Assembly: GCF_026213295.1 (NCBI RefSeq) | Contig: NC_079416.1 | Span: 23,807,737 to 23,871,736, forward strand | DNA: 64,000 nucleotides | Origin: Gadus chalcogrammus | Lineage: Eukaryota > Chordata > Actinopteri > Gadiformes > Gadidae | Direction of reading: 5' to 3' | In this document: one piece after another, positions 23,896-38,790 of the stretch | Layout of the letters: the number at the start of each line of letters is the position of its first letter | How positions within the stretch are numbered: position 1 is the stretch's first letter | The notes under the pieces: model-generated | Database searches by the model: none | Seen by the model: the letters and a program-made list of their open reading frames with translations, nothing else | Told to the model about the DNA's origin: nothing | Translations under genes and position numbers: made by a program

Positions 23896-25540
23896 TCCAA
23901 ACACGTTACACAAAGTTAACCATCCATAATCTTTAACCCAAACCAGACTTGTCCCTGGGTCGCTCCACTTTAATTTAGAAGTTTCTTCTTTTACCTCATC
24001 TGCGTTTTGAGTTTAATTCTTTGAGGTCTTGAAGTACCTTTGTTTGCCGCATCAATAAACATGCTTTATCTTTACCCATTTTGTTTTGGATTGCATTTCT
24101 ATGTGTAATCCGGCCAAATGTTCAGTGTCCTTACATGTAATGTCTATGGTCTGACGATAATCTGACCTCTTCATGAAGCAGAATGTGTGTGCATGTTGTC
24201 CCGTGAGCTCCAGGCTCTCTGTGGGCCTGTCAACGTCTCTTTAGCAAAAGGTTGGAGAGTGAAATTCATTTTTGTGCCATTTTCATGTGTTCCTGAGTAT
24301 TTCAGACCTGTGGTGTTTCACATGAGACCTTAATGGGAACTTTTCTTTTTCTGCCTGCATACGTAATGCCTACATTAGTAGCGTGATCACTGTTGATCCC
24401 AATATTGATCATTAACCACCTCATTCTTTGGGATTACAAATCATGTAATTTATGAGCATATTTGCAAATGCCTCCAAATATCAGATTGTGTAAAAACGAA
24501 TGAAATGTAACCTGCTTGATTTAAAGAAAATAAAACAGCCAAATATTATAAACCTGTTTTGTGTTGCTCTCTTACCATGTGGAAATTAGCAGATAGATAT
24601 GTTTAGCTCTGATTTGCTGCCTCCTTTTGGTGTGGTGCTGGGATTTGTTTAATATACTATCATTTCCAGGATAAGTTAATAACCTAGTATAGCCTACCCG
24701 GAGAAGAAGGGATATGATGGCCAGGGCAGGCTGTTTCGGTGTAAGTGAAATCCGCGAGCTGCTGATCATGTGAGAGGTTATGTAGTCACATTAAAAAATA
24801 CCTTGAAAGATGGTAGGCCTACGAGAGACGCAGAGGAACTTTCCTTATGAGGCTTTTGTCGGGATAAAAAACAAGTGCTCAGCAAAATGAACAATAAGTT
24901 GAAGTTTTTGCACTTTTAAATAGTTAATTTCGTTTGTAGCCTTTACTCAGACGTGAGCTCATTCTTGCATGCGGGTGTCCGGCTTGGCAGTGTAAAAAGG
25001 CCTATACATCATCCTGCCCAACAATATGGGCAGGATCTAGGCCAAGCTCTCCTAATCGGGTCAGCAATAGCCGGGTTTCAATGCCCAGAATCTGAGTTTG
25101 AATGCTACTGAATTAATGGAATTTTGCATTTTTTGTTTTACATCAAGCTATTTTTGTAATTATTTCAGGGGGGAAAATGCCTTGAAAAAATGTAGTAGGG
25201 CTTTCAGGATAAGGACTAATGTAGCATATGTCAGCCTAGGCCTAATCAATTGTGTTTTAATATCTTTAGCATTCATATTATTGCAGTCTATTCTTTTCGT
25301 AGGCTATTCTGTTGATGGGCTTGATGGGGAGATATTTTAACGCTTTTTAACCCCATTTTCCTGCATCATTCCTGCGTCGCCCCCTCCTACGGAGCCCATT
25401 TCAGCACCGTGTCAGTAGACGGTTACAATCCTACGAACGTCGTGAATGCAGTGAACGCGCGTTCGAAGCGCTCCAAAGAAATTTACGATGGCTTGCAAGA
25501 TCCATCGTGAGAATGATCGTACACATGCATATTCTGCTGG
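23896..25540 (+). other. Intergenic sequence, nothing assigned
   Basis: AT-rich unique-looking DNA. AATAAA motifs occur near 24053 and 24527. No gene, RNA or transposon end was recognised. Confidence 0.4.
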
Positions 25541-25549
25541 CCAATGGAG

Positions 25550-25950
25550 TCGAAGGTCCGCACTGGCGGCCAACTTGCCACAGTCGCTGCTCACCAATAA
25601 CACTGTTGACTTGGTAGTGGTACATGTACTTTTTAAATAACCTTAACCACCTTGCTACATTTTCAAACGGTTTGTTTTGTTATAAACGTCAGAGATGTAG
25701 TAACGGCACTGCAAACTTGATACTGATGAATAATTATGTTAGATTCTAAAAAAATTGAAATGTTCTAAAATTGGTACAATATTATAACCACGTTAATAAG
25801 GTTTGTAAGAAACCCAACCGTTGGTAAAACGGTTGAAAATGTAGCAAGTTAAGGTTATTTATAAAGTACATGTACCACTACCAACACAATGTTATGGGTG
25901 AGCAGCTGACTGGCAAGATGTCCGCAAGTGCGGACATTCTAGACGCCGCC
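25550..25950. repeat. Inverted repeat with arms of about 120 bp
   Basis: The left arm (containing gctgctcacc, gtagtggtacatgtac, ccttgctacattttcaaacg) is mirrored by the right arm (gaaaatgtagcaagttaagg, gtacatgtaccactacc, ggtgagcagc). The right part continues into the dispersed repeat shared with 16825-17160. Probably a foldback transposon relic. Confidence 0.7.
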
Positions 25951-26094
25951 AGCTAGTGTTCTATATATCTACACACGTAGGTGAAGGCTTTTATTATGAA
26001 AACGTTGCGAGATACCACCCAAAGGCTGTTTAGAGTAAAGGCGCACAAAGATTTTGTGTGACGGCTGGCTTAACCGCGGATGAACGAATGGCGG

Positions 26095-26816
26095 TGTCAC
26101 GTTAAAATTGTACCGGGGGCGAAAATTGTACCGGCCTACGTCATCGTTTGTTTACATCCTGACAACCTGCCCGGCAACAGACGACGCGATGCAGAAAACA
26201 TGTTTCCAAACGACGAATTAGATAGCGATAACACTTGTTTTTACTTTATATTTGTATTGTATTTAATTGTTTAATCGAAACAATAAAAAAAATTGCCTGC
26301 GAAAAGGTCGATCGCGTCAAATGACAAATGTTTTGCCCGCGAAACGGGCGATCGCGTCAAATGACGTAGGAGGGTTCTTGAAACATAATACAGATAACGG
26401 ATCGCTAGATAACACTTGTTTTTACTTTATATTTGTATTGTATTGAATTGTTTAATCGAATTTAGCTAGTAAACTGAGTGTTTTAAGCAGGTTTCATAGT
26501 CTAGAATGTTCAAGAACCTTCCTACGTGATTTGACGCGTCAATTGACGCGATCGCCCGTTTTGCGGGCAATTTTTTTTTATTGTTTCGATTAAACAATTA
26601 AATACAATACAAATATAAAGTAAAAACAAGTGTTATCGCTATCTATCATAATACAGATAGCGATCTGCTATCTGTATTATGTTATTTCGTCGTTTGGAAA
26701 CATGTTTTCTGCATCGCGTCGTCTGTTGCCGGGCAGGTTGTCAGGTTGTCAGGATGTAAACAAACAATGACGTAGGCCGGTACAATTTTCGCCCCCAGTA
26801 CAATTTTAACGTGACA
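26095..26816. mobile_element. Foldback element A (722 bp)
   Basis: The whole element is an imperfect palindrome. Ends are TGTCACGTTAAAATTGTACC and its complement. A 4-bp duplication GCGG flanks it (26091-26094 and 26817-26820), and the empty site is preserved in the paralogous repeat near 16850. The arms carry a doubled AAATTGTACCGG-like motif and gatcgcgtcaaatgacg blocks. No open frame. TGT...ACA ends with a 4-bp duplication recall integrase-type transposons, but the superfamily is unproven. Confidence 0.85.
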
Positions 26817-26899
26817 GCGGCTCACTTAACCACAGTCTGGCGTGGTATGGTCAAAAGCTTTTAGCATAATAAAAGTACCGTGAGGAGAATCTCACATGT

Positions 26900-27350
26900 T
26901 GCATCCTTCATGCTAACCCTGACCTACACCATCGCACGTTACAATACCCAGGCTATCTTGGGAAAACCTGGCTCGACAGAGACGCGACTCGCAATCAGAG
27001 TTAAATGGTAACACGACGCTCACTTTAGATTCAATTTGTCGAACCAGGTTTTCCGCTTAAGGTTCAATGCGCGTTCACATAAAAGGGGCGTTTATCGCGT
27101 CATTTCACTCACCCTTATGCAAAATTAATCGAGCGAGAGCGATGTATTTCATCCAAGGCGAGCATGGTATTATTATGAATTCCTACGAGGAATTCAAAGT
27201 CCAAATCACAGCCAAGGGGAACACGGTTGCCCATAATATGGCTAGGGTGGCGTGCTGGCAAAAAATAGCCGACCGTGTTAATTCGTAATTGAAGAGATTC
27301 TGCATATTGTCTAAAAAATAGCATGTAGCCTATCATCATGCCTTTTACCC
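26900..27350 (+). pseudogene. Fragment of a Myb/SANT-like protein, probably Harbinger-derived
   Basis: A frame ending at 27288 reads HGIIMNSYEEFKVQITAKG, then NTVAHNMARVACWQKIADRV. This resembles the first helices of the Myb/SANT-like DNA-binding proteins that accompany PIF/Harbinger transposases (EEF...K..NT....R..AWQ.IADR.N). Only about 50 residues are present, followed by a stop, so it is a relic. The assignment rests on pattern memory. Confidence 0.4.
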
Positions 27351-27741
27351 CCATATATGTGGTGCCAGCACGCTCCTACGAACATGGGGCCAAGTCAAAA
27401 ATAAATATAAAAATATTATTCAATGTGGTAAGTTGTAATCATCCATTTGAATAATTTCAGGTGAATCTAGCCTATGATTTGCAATGGCCTAGGCTCCAAC
27501 CTTTAATCTCATGTTGATTACCTGTAGCGACTGGGAGGGGGACCGCTCCACCGCCCTTCACCACTAGGAGGAGCTGGCTCTCGCCAATAACGAGGGTCTG
27601 CCGATGATGGTAGGAGTGGAAGGGGGGATGTCCTCTGACCCCACTGCCTCGACATCCAAGGCGTTTGTAAAGAGTATGTGTGAAATGATTGAGTGTAAAT
27701 TAATTGTGTCATTTTTAGTACAAACATTATTTTGGAGGAGC

Positions 27742-28182
27742 TGTCATGCCAAATTTGTACCGGCTGCCAAATTTGTACCGGCCTATGTCATCAGTTGTTG
27801 ACAAATTCCAAACCTGCCTGGCAACGGGCGATCGCGTCAAATGACGTAGGAAGGTTCTTAAACATTCGCGAACTTTCATGCTCGTTCATTGCACTACTTC
27901 ATTGAGCGTGAAAAGACAGGTTTTTGAAACCTGCTTTAAACACGCAGTTTACTAGCTAAATTCGATTAAACAATTCAATACAATACAAATATAAAGTAAA
28001 AACAAGTGTTATCTAGCGATCAATTATCTGTATTATGTTATTTCGTCTTTGGAAACATGAGCCGAATGTTTTTTGAAACCTGCCCGGCAACGGACAACCC
28101 AATCAAATCAGTTGTCAAGTTGTCAACAACTGATGACGTAGGCCGGTACAAATTTGGCAGCCGGTACAAATTTGGCATGACA
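27742..28182. mobile_element. Foldback element B (441 bp)
   Basis: Ends TGTCATGCCAAATTTGTACC and complement; 4-bp duplication GAGC (27738-27741 and 28183-28186). It shares end structure and internal blocks (gatcgcgtcaaatgacgtag, taaacaattcaatacaatac) with elements A and C. Confidence 0.85.
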
Positions 28183-28189
28183 GAGCCGC

Positions 28190-28791
28190 TGTCATGCCAA
28201 ATTTGTACCGGGCGCGTCATCTATACGTAATCCATTCCAAACCTGCCTGGCAGCAGATGATCGCGTCGTCCGTTGCCGGGCAGGTTTCAAAAAACATTTG
28301 CGCTCATGTTGCCAAAGACGAAATAACATAATACAGTTAACGTATCGCTAGATAACACTTGTTTTTACTTTATATTTGTATTGTATTCAATTGTTTAATC
28401 AAATTTAGCTAGTAAACTGAGTGTTTAAAGCGGGTTTCAAAAAACATTCGCGCTCATGTTGCCAAAGACGAAATAACATAATACAGAAAACGGATCGCTA
28501 GATAACACTTATTTTTACTTAATATTTGTATTGTATTTAATTGTTTAATCAAATTTAGCAAGTAAACTGAGTGTTTAAAGCAGGTCAAGGACGAAATAGC
28601 ACAATACAGATAACGGATCGCTAGATAGAAGGTTCGCAAATGTCCGTGAACCTTTCACGTCATTCGACGCGATCGTCCGTTGCCTGGCAACGGACGACGC
28701 GATCATCTGTTGCCAGGCAGGTTTGGAATGGATTACGTATGGATGACGCGCCCAGTACAAATTTGGCAGCCGGTACAAATTTGGCATGACA
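28190..28791. mobile_element. Foldback element C (602 bp)
   Basis: Ends TGTCATGCCAAATTTGTACC and complement; 4-bp duplication CCGC (28186-28189 and 28792-28795). It was inserted three bases from element B, in the same target motif. The interior contains repeated cgaaataacataatacag and gatcgctagataacactt blocks. Confidence 0.85.
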
Positions 28792-29490
28792 CCGCCGACA
28801 ATCAATCTCCAATCAGAGGTATGTAACTATCAAAGCAAAGTGTCATGTATTCTTCTAAATATTTAATTTTTGGAAAGACTCTGTCGGCCATCCTCATGAA
28901 AAACATACGTATGTGGAAACGAGGCGTGATTCATACCTCCGGATCCGGACGAAATTCGTCCGTCCGTACCAAACGTTTTCTCCGGGACCACCCTTCATAC
29001 CTCCGTGCGGTTTCAGCGTTGTTATGGATGTTACGCAATACATCCTCTTGAGGGCAGTGACTGTCGTGTCACAAATAACGGCATCGACAATCGCAAGCAT
29101 GGCATCTGTAGAGGAGATGATTTTGCTTTGTTTCATCCAAAATAGACAAAAAAAAGTGCAAAAAGTGTCAAGTGTCAGTATCAACACTCAAATCTCCTCA
29201 TTGCCAAAGCAGGGGAACAATAAAATAAAAAAGGTCAGGTATGTAGTATAATATAAGTATAAAACGTTAAATACAATATATCAATTATTATACTACTCCA
29301 TCTATTTTCGCGAATGGTCTGGCTTTTGACCATACTGCCGCCTCGATTTCCGGTGGTTTTGCTCCGTTTCTCCCGGAGCACTCCGGATTCTTAAGCTCAG
29401 AGGCGACGGACACATTGACGGACGAAACACCTCCGGGACCGGACGAAACGGTCCGTATCCGTATTTACTGTAGGGTGTGAATGGGCCTTG

Positions 29491-29705
29491 GTGCGTTCCA
29501 GAGCCCATCCAAAGCAATGGGATGTGGGACTTATCCTACCTGAACTGTACGAGCTCCTACTTGGTGAGTGGGGGTAGGTCGATCACCCCCAGTTCGATAG
29601 TAGGAGGTTCCACTTCGACCGTGGGATGTTCCACTTCGACAGGCGGTAGGTTGGAGGTAGGATAAGTGCCACGTCCCACTGGTTTGGATGGGCTCTGGAA
29701 CGCAC
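29491..29705. mobile_element. Small foldback MITE
   Basis: The left arm gtgcgttccagagcccatcc is mirrored exactly at the right end, with further imperfect pairing inward (gataagt and gtccca blocks). Length is 215 bp. The target duplication could not be decided. Confidence 0.65.
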
Positions 29706-30301
29706 TGTTAATGCTGCGTTTTATCATCCATCCCTCTCGGAGGTCCGAGGACGTTGCCTAGCGACACGCACAAACACGCCCCTTTTCCTCGGACGGCGAA
29801 CTCGCCATCTCGGTTGAACTCAGTGGTGACCGAGCAAAATTCCCAAAAAACTCTGAAAACCTGCTCCCGACCAGGTTTGGTTGCGAGCATAAGTCACCAT
29901 GGTGATACAGCGACGCTTAAAGAGATCGACTTTCGTGGTCCAGCTAACCCAGGCTTTGAGCTCAACATACCTTGCTAACCCTATTGAGGTTCGTAGGACA
30001 GGCCCCCGTTACATTAAGTGTGGTTTCCATTTGAAGAAGCACACCTACCTTTCTCATTGTAGGCTACGCACAGAAAACACACAGAAAAAGGTTGTGCAAG
30101 TATGAGGCAAGTAAAAAGTAAAAATGGTTTTATTTTCAGTTTCCGATTCATGAAGCTGTTGCCTTTTAAGCTATAAACAGTGTGTCCATATTACCCTTGC
30201 CCATGCAGAATTAAATGTCACCATTGCGTTTGTATGCGTCAACATTTTCCTTTTTGCTGAATCTCTTTAAGTGTTATTTGGAAGTGTTGGTGAATGCCAC
30301 C

Positions 30302-33015
<2,714 letters not shown>

Positions 33016-34440
33016 TGCTTTGTTGAATGCAAACAAATTATGCCAAGTTCTGTGCAGTGAGTTGGAGGAGAAACATTGAAATACGACACTGTGGTAGAGG
33101 CAAAGGCCATATGTTATCTGAGTAGAGTTATGAGTTAACTCTTATCAATACCTTTGTTCGGTTCAAAGTGTCATGTAACATTTTGTTTATGGGGGCCCTT
33201 CATAGTGTTGATAATATCCAATCAGAACTTAACATGAAGTTTGTTTTAATGTTACCCCTGATGCAACATTGTAAGGAAGCTGTTAAATTTCCCTATTATA
33301 ATTAAATCCTCTAAATACAAAAGATATGTTGGTCATAGGACGGATCATCTTCACTAGGCTATAGTAATCGTCCAAGTTCCCCCTCAGACCTGATACAGTA
33401 ACATTGGTTTACATTTGAAGAAGCATACGTAACTTTCTCATTGTACTCACAGCAAACACACCGAAAAAGACTTACCGTACTTGCACAGCTCAAAGGTTGT
33501 GCAAGTAAGGGGCAAGTAAAAATGGTTTTATGTTCAGTGTCCGATTCATGAAGTTGTTGCCTTTTAAGCTATAAACTGTGTCCTTTCTGTTGTCCAAAGG
33601 TCCACAATTTTATTGAAAACAGATCTTGAGAGAATCTTCATTTCAATTCTAAGCAAGAAAATCTTGATTCTCATTTGATCAAGAATCGTCTATTTTACTC
33701 TAATCAAAACGTATTCTCAATCAGTTGCCCTCATGTAGTTTGCATGGGGGCAACTGATAGAGATTGCCACCTCTACAGTACAACTGTTCTACTGTCGAGG
33801 TGGCAGGTACTGTTCTGGATGAAAACCCTTGTAGACTTGCCCAATAATTCATCATGAGTTGCTTGTATCTTAAGTCAAGTGATATTTCTCCCAACTCCAC
33901 TGGGAGGGATTCTTGTAGTTTTCCCACAGAACATTAATGAGGGGCCAGACTAGTGCTACAGCTAGCACACACGGCCATCTGAGCACAGCTGGACTCTATT
34001 ACTCAAACACTTTGGCTTGAAACCACAGCTTCAGCTGGTGTTGAATGCATGGGGTGAATGGAGCTAAACGCAGTAACACGAGAACAGTGTCCATGGGCTA
34101 ATAATAAGCCAGGCCACGCCCCAGTTTTGATAACAACTTCTCTCTGACCCTTGTGATTTATTAACCTGCTCCTTCTTGAAGACTTTGATTACTAAATTGA
34201 AGTTGACCGTTACAGCTTGTTAACTTTCCACAGCGATATACTTTACCTATCCTAGTGCACAGGCCCGCTGCTATTTAGAGTACGCAGAGTGAGTAGGGCA
34301 CCAAGTATATCAATCTTTTTTTTCATTTTTTTTTTTACACAAGGCAATTTGTTTAACAAGAAGGAAACAGTGTAAACATACTGCAAATAATAGTCAAAGA
34401 AAACAATGATGGAATTAAGAATTTTGTCTGTCCCACAGAC

Positions 34441-34605
34441 TGGGATCAGTCAAACCAGTGCCTGTGCTGGTTTGATCATGATAACCTAAAATGACCTTAT
34501 TCTGACTGACCTGGCAACCCTACACATGTTGTTAATGTAATGCTCGGTGTTGCTGAGACATGATGTTTGATTCAGTGCAGGCGCTGGTTTGACTGATCCC
34601 AAACT
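34441..34605. repeat. Inverted repeat with 28-bp arms
   Basis: gggatcagtcaaaccagtgc at the left pairs with its near-complement at 34573-34605. Likely a small MITE relic upstream of SULT copy 2. Confidence 0.6.
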
Positions 34606-34685
34606 GGCAACCGCGATGATGATGATACGGTACGTGACGAAGCTAAACGAAGCTCGCTGCCTTTGTCCGACATCGCCTCTCTCCC

Positions 34686-35589
34686 CAGGGCCGGGTCTAG
34701 CCCTTTGGTAGCCCTAGGTGAGATTGAGTTGTGCGCCCCCTGTTCCCATAGCGGGCGAAGCGTTGCCCTGTTAAGTGAAATTACTAGACCTGCAGAGAGT
34801 TCTTCAAGGAAAGGGTTCAAATCCGGGATAGCTCTTAACAGTTACTTTATTTGGTAAAGTATGCATGTTTCGGTATGGTAACTATGACTATGGAGCATAA
34901 GAGAGGAAGCATGTTGAACACGTGTGAGAGATATAACTTTAGCTACTTCGAGCCACGGGCAAAGGCCCATGACTCTGCGGGTGTGGGTGAAAATCTCTGG
35001 GGTCTCCACTTCGAATCCCCTGCTAGGGGATGTCAAGTGGGCGTGGCCGGGGTGACGTAATGGCTCCGCCCCTGTCTATAGGTGTGCTAAAGTAGTTATT
35101 GCAGCTTAAGTGTTCGATCCTGCTTCCTAGTGGCTATGTGAGGGTAATGCAGCTTCTTAAAATACTTAACATACCAAACATCACTGCAGACACATATTTA
35201 CTGATTTAACTTTACTTTGCTTTGCTCATTAGTTTTTTCACCCACTTATAGCTCTACTATACTACGTTGCAATTAAACAATGTGATTCATGGACAACAAA
35301 CAACAGAAAAGCTTCACAATAATTTCTACATTTACAACATTCAGACAGTAAAGTAAAAGTGTAAAAATGTGGTAAGTGTGTAAGCTTTACTTTGACTGTT
35401 TCAGTGAGTATACTTAATAACTAGTAAAATAATTGAGGCAAATCTTGTTCATACAGGTAGGGATCAACACCGAATGGGTTATGAATGCTTACAGTTGCTT
35501 GTTTTTTTTTGGCAAAACGACTATCAACCGCAAAGCAGGGCCCCAAAAGGATCCTGCTTAGGGCCCCCAGGTGTGCAGGGCCGGCCCTG
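34686..35589. mobile_element. Possible hAT relic with CAGGGCCGG ends
   Basis: The left end CAGGGCCGGGTCTAG and right end GGGCCGGCCCTG match each other and a common fish hAT end type. No 8-bp duplication is visible and the interior has no transposase. These may be two unrelated fragments. Confidence 0.35.
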
Positions 35590-35916
35590 GTCTTGCATAA
35601 CTCACGTAATGGACGTAGCTGTGACGACATTCTGTGAGATATAATGTCTCTATGTTCTAGTGCTAGATGAATTGCTCTTCTGGACGATTCTTGACACATA
35701 GCAAAGTGACCCAGTTTTCCCACCAAGTCTTGAATAAACCCATACATCAGGTAATGATGCATCGTTGAAAACAGTGGAGATCTGGGGGAAACAGAGGAAA
35801 ATAAATCAAACTGTTTCACTGATGAATGCATATTCAGCCCAGGAGGCTTTGGAAAAAGAGACACTATTTATTTGTCACAAGGTAAAAGTCATTGTGTACC
35901 TTGTGACTATTTATTT

Positions 35917-36065
35917 AAAGTCACAAGGTAAACGTCATCATCTCTGACTTCGAATTGCGGCAAATCATAAATAAATTCCTTTGAATGGACGTTGTCCAAC
36001 AGAAAAACAGTCCCTTTGTACTCGAGAAGAGTATCACCGAGTAGTTTGTATTCTTGTTGAGCCAT
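35917..36065 (-). pseudogene. Orphan sulfotransferase exon 1 (truncated SULT copy)
   Basis: On the minus strand this reads [18 protein letters not shown] and continues to DDDVYLVT, closely matching SULT copy 3 exon 1. Similarity ends inside the PAPS loop: copy 3 continues TFPKSG plus a splice donor, whereas here the frame runs TLNK and stops. The upstream flank also matches copy 3, to about 36250. No exons 2-6 of this copy occur downstream before copy 2 begins, so the gene is broken. It is a remnant of an additional tandem SULT unit. Confidence 0.85.
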
Positions 36066-36286
36066 TGCTTCGTTGATTGCAGTTCTGTGCAGTGAGTTGG
36101 AGAACAGAGTTTTAAATAAGACACTGGTCGAGGCATAAGTTATGACTATCCACACCTCCACAACAGGGTCATACAATACCAAGGTCAAGATGGGGGATTC
36201 GACCATCCCCATCAAACATTGCCAATTTTACTTTTTAATGTTTACCATTCATACAAGATAAATTCCTACTCTAAAACTCCCTAAAG

Positions 36287-37626
36287 CAGGGGTGTCAAAC
36301 TCATTTTAGCCTAGGGGCCACATGGAGGAAAATCTATTCCCAAGTGGGCCGGACCGGTAAAAATATGGCATAATTTTGTAAAATTAAACATGCTGTGAGC
36401 ACACCAAACACAGGTTTCCCATTTACTTCCGTGAATAAAAAGTACGATGACCATTTTTCTTGTAAAACTCTGCACTGTGTCCACTTTTCGTCTTTTTGAC
36501 AGAGACATTTTGGGGCAATGAGAGTGCCAAAGCGCATAATGTTGGAAGTATAAAGGTACGGCCACACCAACCGCGTTGCTCGCGGTAGGGGCGTTGAAAA
36601 TCGGCATTTTTGCATAGGGAACCATTGGTCTAGGCACGGTACACGCGTTGAAGCGTTGCGTTGGGGGCTTTAGGCGCGGAAGTTGCACGTAATTACGCAC
36701 GTAAACGCAGCCTGGCGGACTATTTCTCTGCTGATCAACACTACGAATGCTGGAAACACACCAGACACACCATGTGAAGTTATTTAACCCGATTAGTGTT
36801 ATTTATATCAGAGATTATTTAATCTAACCCGATCTAAACTCTATCATGCACCCAAACGCGGCGTTTGGGTTTCCTACCTCGGACTCCAGCGCAGCCACGG
36901 CCGACATCTTTCTTTATTCTGGGTGGAAATAGTTATAGTTACGCCATTAAATGCGTGTATGGAAACATTTTTAGCGAGAAATGTGCATTTTAATTTCATA
37001 ATTTTTGCTCAGTGAATGTGAAGGATGTTTGGTTTGATAGTTATGACGAAGAGGGAACGCTCCGTTCACTTGCATGGACATGGACTCATCTAGCTGCGGT
37101 GGCGCGGTGACGCGGTGGAAGCGTTGAACCACCACACACCGATCAAGCGTCAGGTTAGGCGCGGTACTCGCGGTATCCACTGCGAGCAACGCGGTTGGTG
37201 TGGCCGTAGCATAAGGCAGAGCGACAAGGTAGCTCCGGGCTAGCTGCACTACCTGTTTATACTTGCTCCCTGCTCAGCCCCGGTATAAAGTTTGCTTGCT
37301 TAACATAATTGCTATTGCGATTTCTAGTGGACACATTAAGAACAGCAGTTTCTTTCATTGAAAAATAGCAGATCATTTTACGTTACATTCCAAAGCGACT
37401 TCCAGTTACACACAATTGTCCAGTAGTTCAATGTACAACAAATTAGTCAGTGCCAGTCAATGCAATTCATGTAATGCTAGGAAGGATTTTTATTAAAAAA
37501 AAAAAAAAAAAAAAAGTTTTTTTTTTTTTTTTTACAATACTGTACTTCACAAAATCATCTCGCGGGCCGGATTAAACCCCTTCGCGGGCCTGATCCGGCC
37601 CGCGGGCCGTACGTTTGACACCCCTG
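36287..37626. mobile_element. hAT element with another transposon nested inside
   Basis: Ends CAGGGGTGTCAAAC and GTTTGACACCCCTG, with an exact 8-bp duplication CCCTAAAG (36279-36286 and 37627-37634). Total length is 1,340 bp, of which 658 bp is a later insertion. The right part has a poly-A/poly-T stretch near 37496-37533 and cgggcc-rich sequence. No transposase frame. It sits in the upstream flank of the orphan SULT exon 1. Confidence 0.93.
36554..37211. mobile_element. Nested PIF/Harbinger-like element
   Basis: Ends AGGTACGGCCACACCAACCG and near-complement; TAA duplicated at 36551-36553 and 37212-37214. The interior contains, in reverse orientation, the sequence found in the 1564-2671 element (ctggaaacacaccagacaca; tcgtcataactatcaaacc type), so both belong to one family. 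Confidence 0.85.
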
Positions 37627-37906
37627 CCCTAAAGGATTAACACTGTCTCAAAATTATAATAAGTAATCTAAGAAGTTGAAAACCTTTTTCAAACAATTTT
37701 AGAGCCATGTTTTTCCTGTGATAGAATGTTACATCATGGTTGGCTTGAATCCCACATTAGTTAATATGAAGACAACAAGTTAGTGAATGGAACCAAAGTT
37801 ACCCTGAGACAGACAGCGGAGCCAGGGGGTGACTTCTGTTCAGCCCGTGACGCAGCGATGAATCAGGACAAAGGAAGGTGGTGCACTCTCATGCGCAAGC
37901 GGTTCT

Positions 37907-38310
37907 AGGGGCCCTGGTATGGGTGGAGGTATAGATAGGGGCCCTATGGGTGGAGGTAGATAGGGGCCCTATGGGTGAAGGTAGATAGGGGCCCTATGGG
38001 TGGAGGTAGATAGGGGCCCTGGTATGGGTGGAGGTAGATAGGGGCCCTGGTATGGGTGGAGGTATAGATAGGGGCCCTGGTATGGGTGGAGGTAGATAGG
38101 GGCCCTATGGGTGGAGGTGTAGATAGGGGCCCTATGGGTGGAGGTAGATATAGTGGCCCTGGTATGGGTGGAGGAAGATAGGGGCCCTGGTATGGGTGGG
38201 GGTAGAGATAGGGGCCCTATGGGTGGTGGTACAGGGGCCCTGGGATCGGTGGAGGTAGATTGGGGCCCTGGGATGGGTGGAGGTAGATAGGGGCCCTGCT
38301 ATGGGTGGAG
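37907..38310 (+). repeat. 27-bp minisatellite, ggggccct type
   Basis: About 15 units of aggggccctggtatgggtgg plus aggtagat. The same unit recurs at 50744-50872, which marks the two regions as paralogous. Confidence 0.95.
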
Positions 38311-38313
38311 GAC

Positions 38314-38541
38314 CTAATTATGATTAGTAATTAATTCACCGAGGTCATCATATTGTCTTCGTCTGTACCCGGGCATTTTTAGCAGCCTATTTAAGTGCCT
38401 CTTACTTAGAATAACTCCGTGCCTTACAGCAAGTGACTTGAGGTTGTCATTGCTCATTCCGAGGTTAAAATAGAACGATATCTTGTCCATAGCTGACATA
38501 AGTCTAACCCCTGCTGCAACAATAGACAACACAGCACACAA
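38314..38541 (-). pseudogene. N-terminal fragment of an integrase-core transposon-derived protein
   Basis: The minus-strand frame reads MDKISFYFNLGMSNDNLKSL, then AVRHGVILSKRHLNRLLKMP, then GYRRRQYDDLGELI and stops. This matches the N-terminal helix-turn-helix pattern (FYFNLG.S...I...A..HG..IS.R.L.R.L...G..RR) of fish proteins that carry an rve integrase core. The integrase domain is absent here, so the piece is a relic or single exon. Assigned by pattern memory. Confidence 0.45.
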
Positions 38542-38545
38542 TCCT

Positions 38546-38790
38546 TTTATAATTGTTAATTCGTGGCCACAACATAATTATCTCGTTCCCACAAATTAAT
38601 AAACTGTGGCCACAAAATAATTATCTTGTTCCAACGAATTATTAAACTGTGGCCTGAAAATAATTATCTTGTTCCCACACATTATTAAATTATGGCAACA
38701 AATTATTGAATTGTTCCCACAGATTATTAAGTCATGCAAACAGATCATTATGTCGTGCAAACAGAATTCCTTTTTTTCACCAGATGTTAC
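38546..38790 (+). repeat. Degenerate tandem repeat with aattatctcgttcccac units
   Basis: Four to five diverged units alternating cgtggccacaa-type and aattatct-gttcccac segments. AT-rich, no coding sense. Confidence 0.7.

Noticed and set aside
28900..29485. Possible transposon with ccggacgaaa-type inverted ends
   Set aside because: The two ends match only in short GC-rich patches and no target duplication could be fixed.
35907..36215. Frames of 102 and 134 codons starting MMGMVESP upstream of SULT exon 1 (36215 and 47957, minus strand)
   Set aside because: The extra N-terminus is simply the shared promoter/5' UTR read in frame; copies 1 and 2 do not have it and the SULT family starts at MAQQ.
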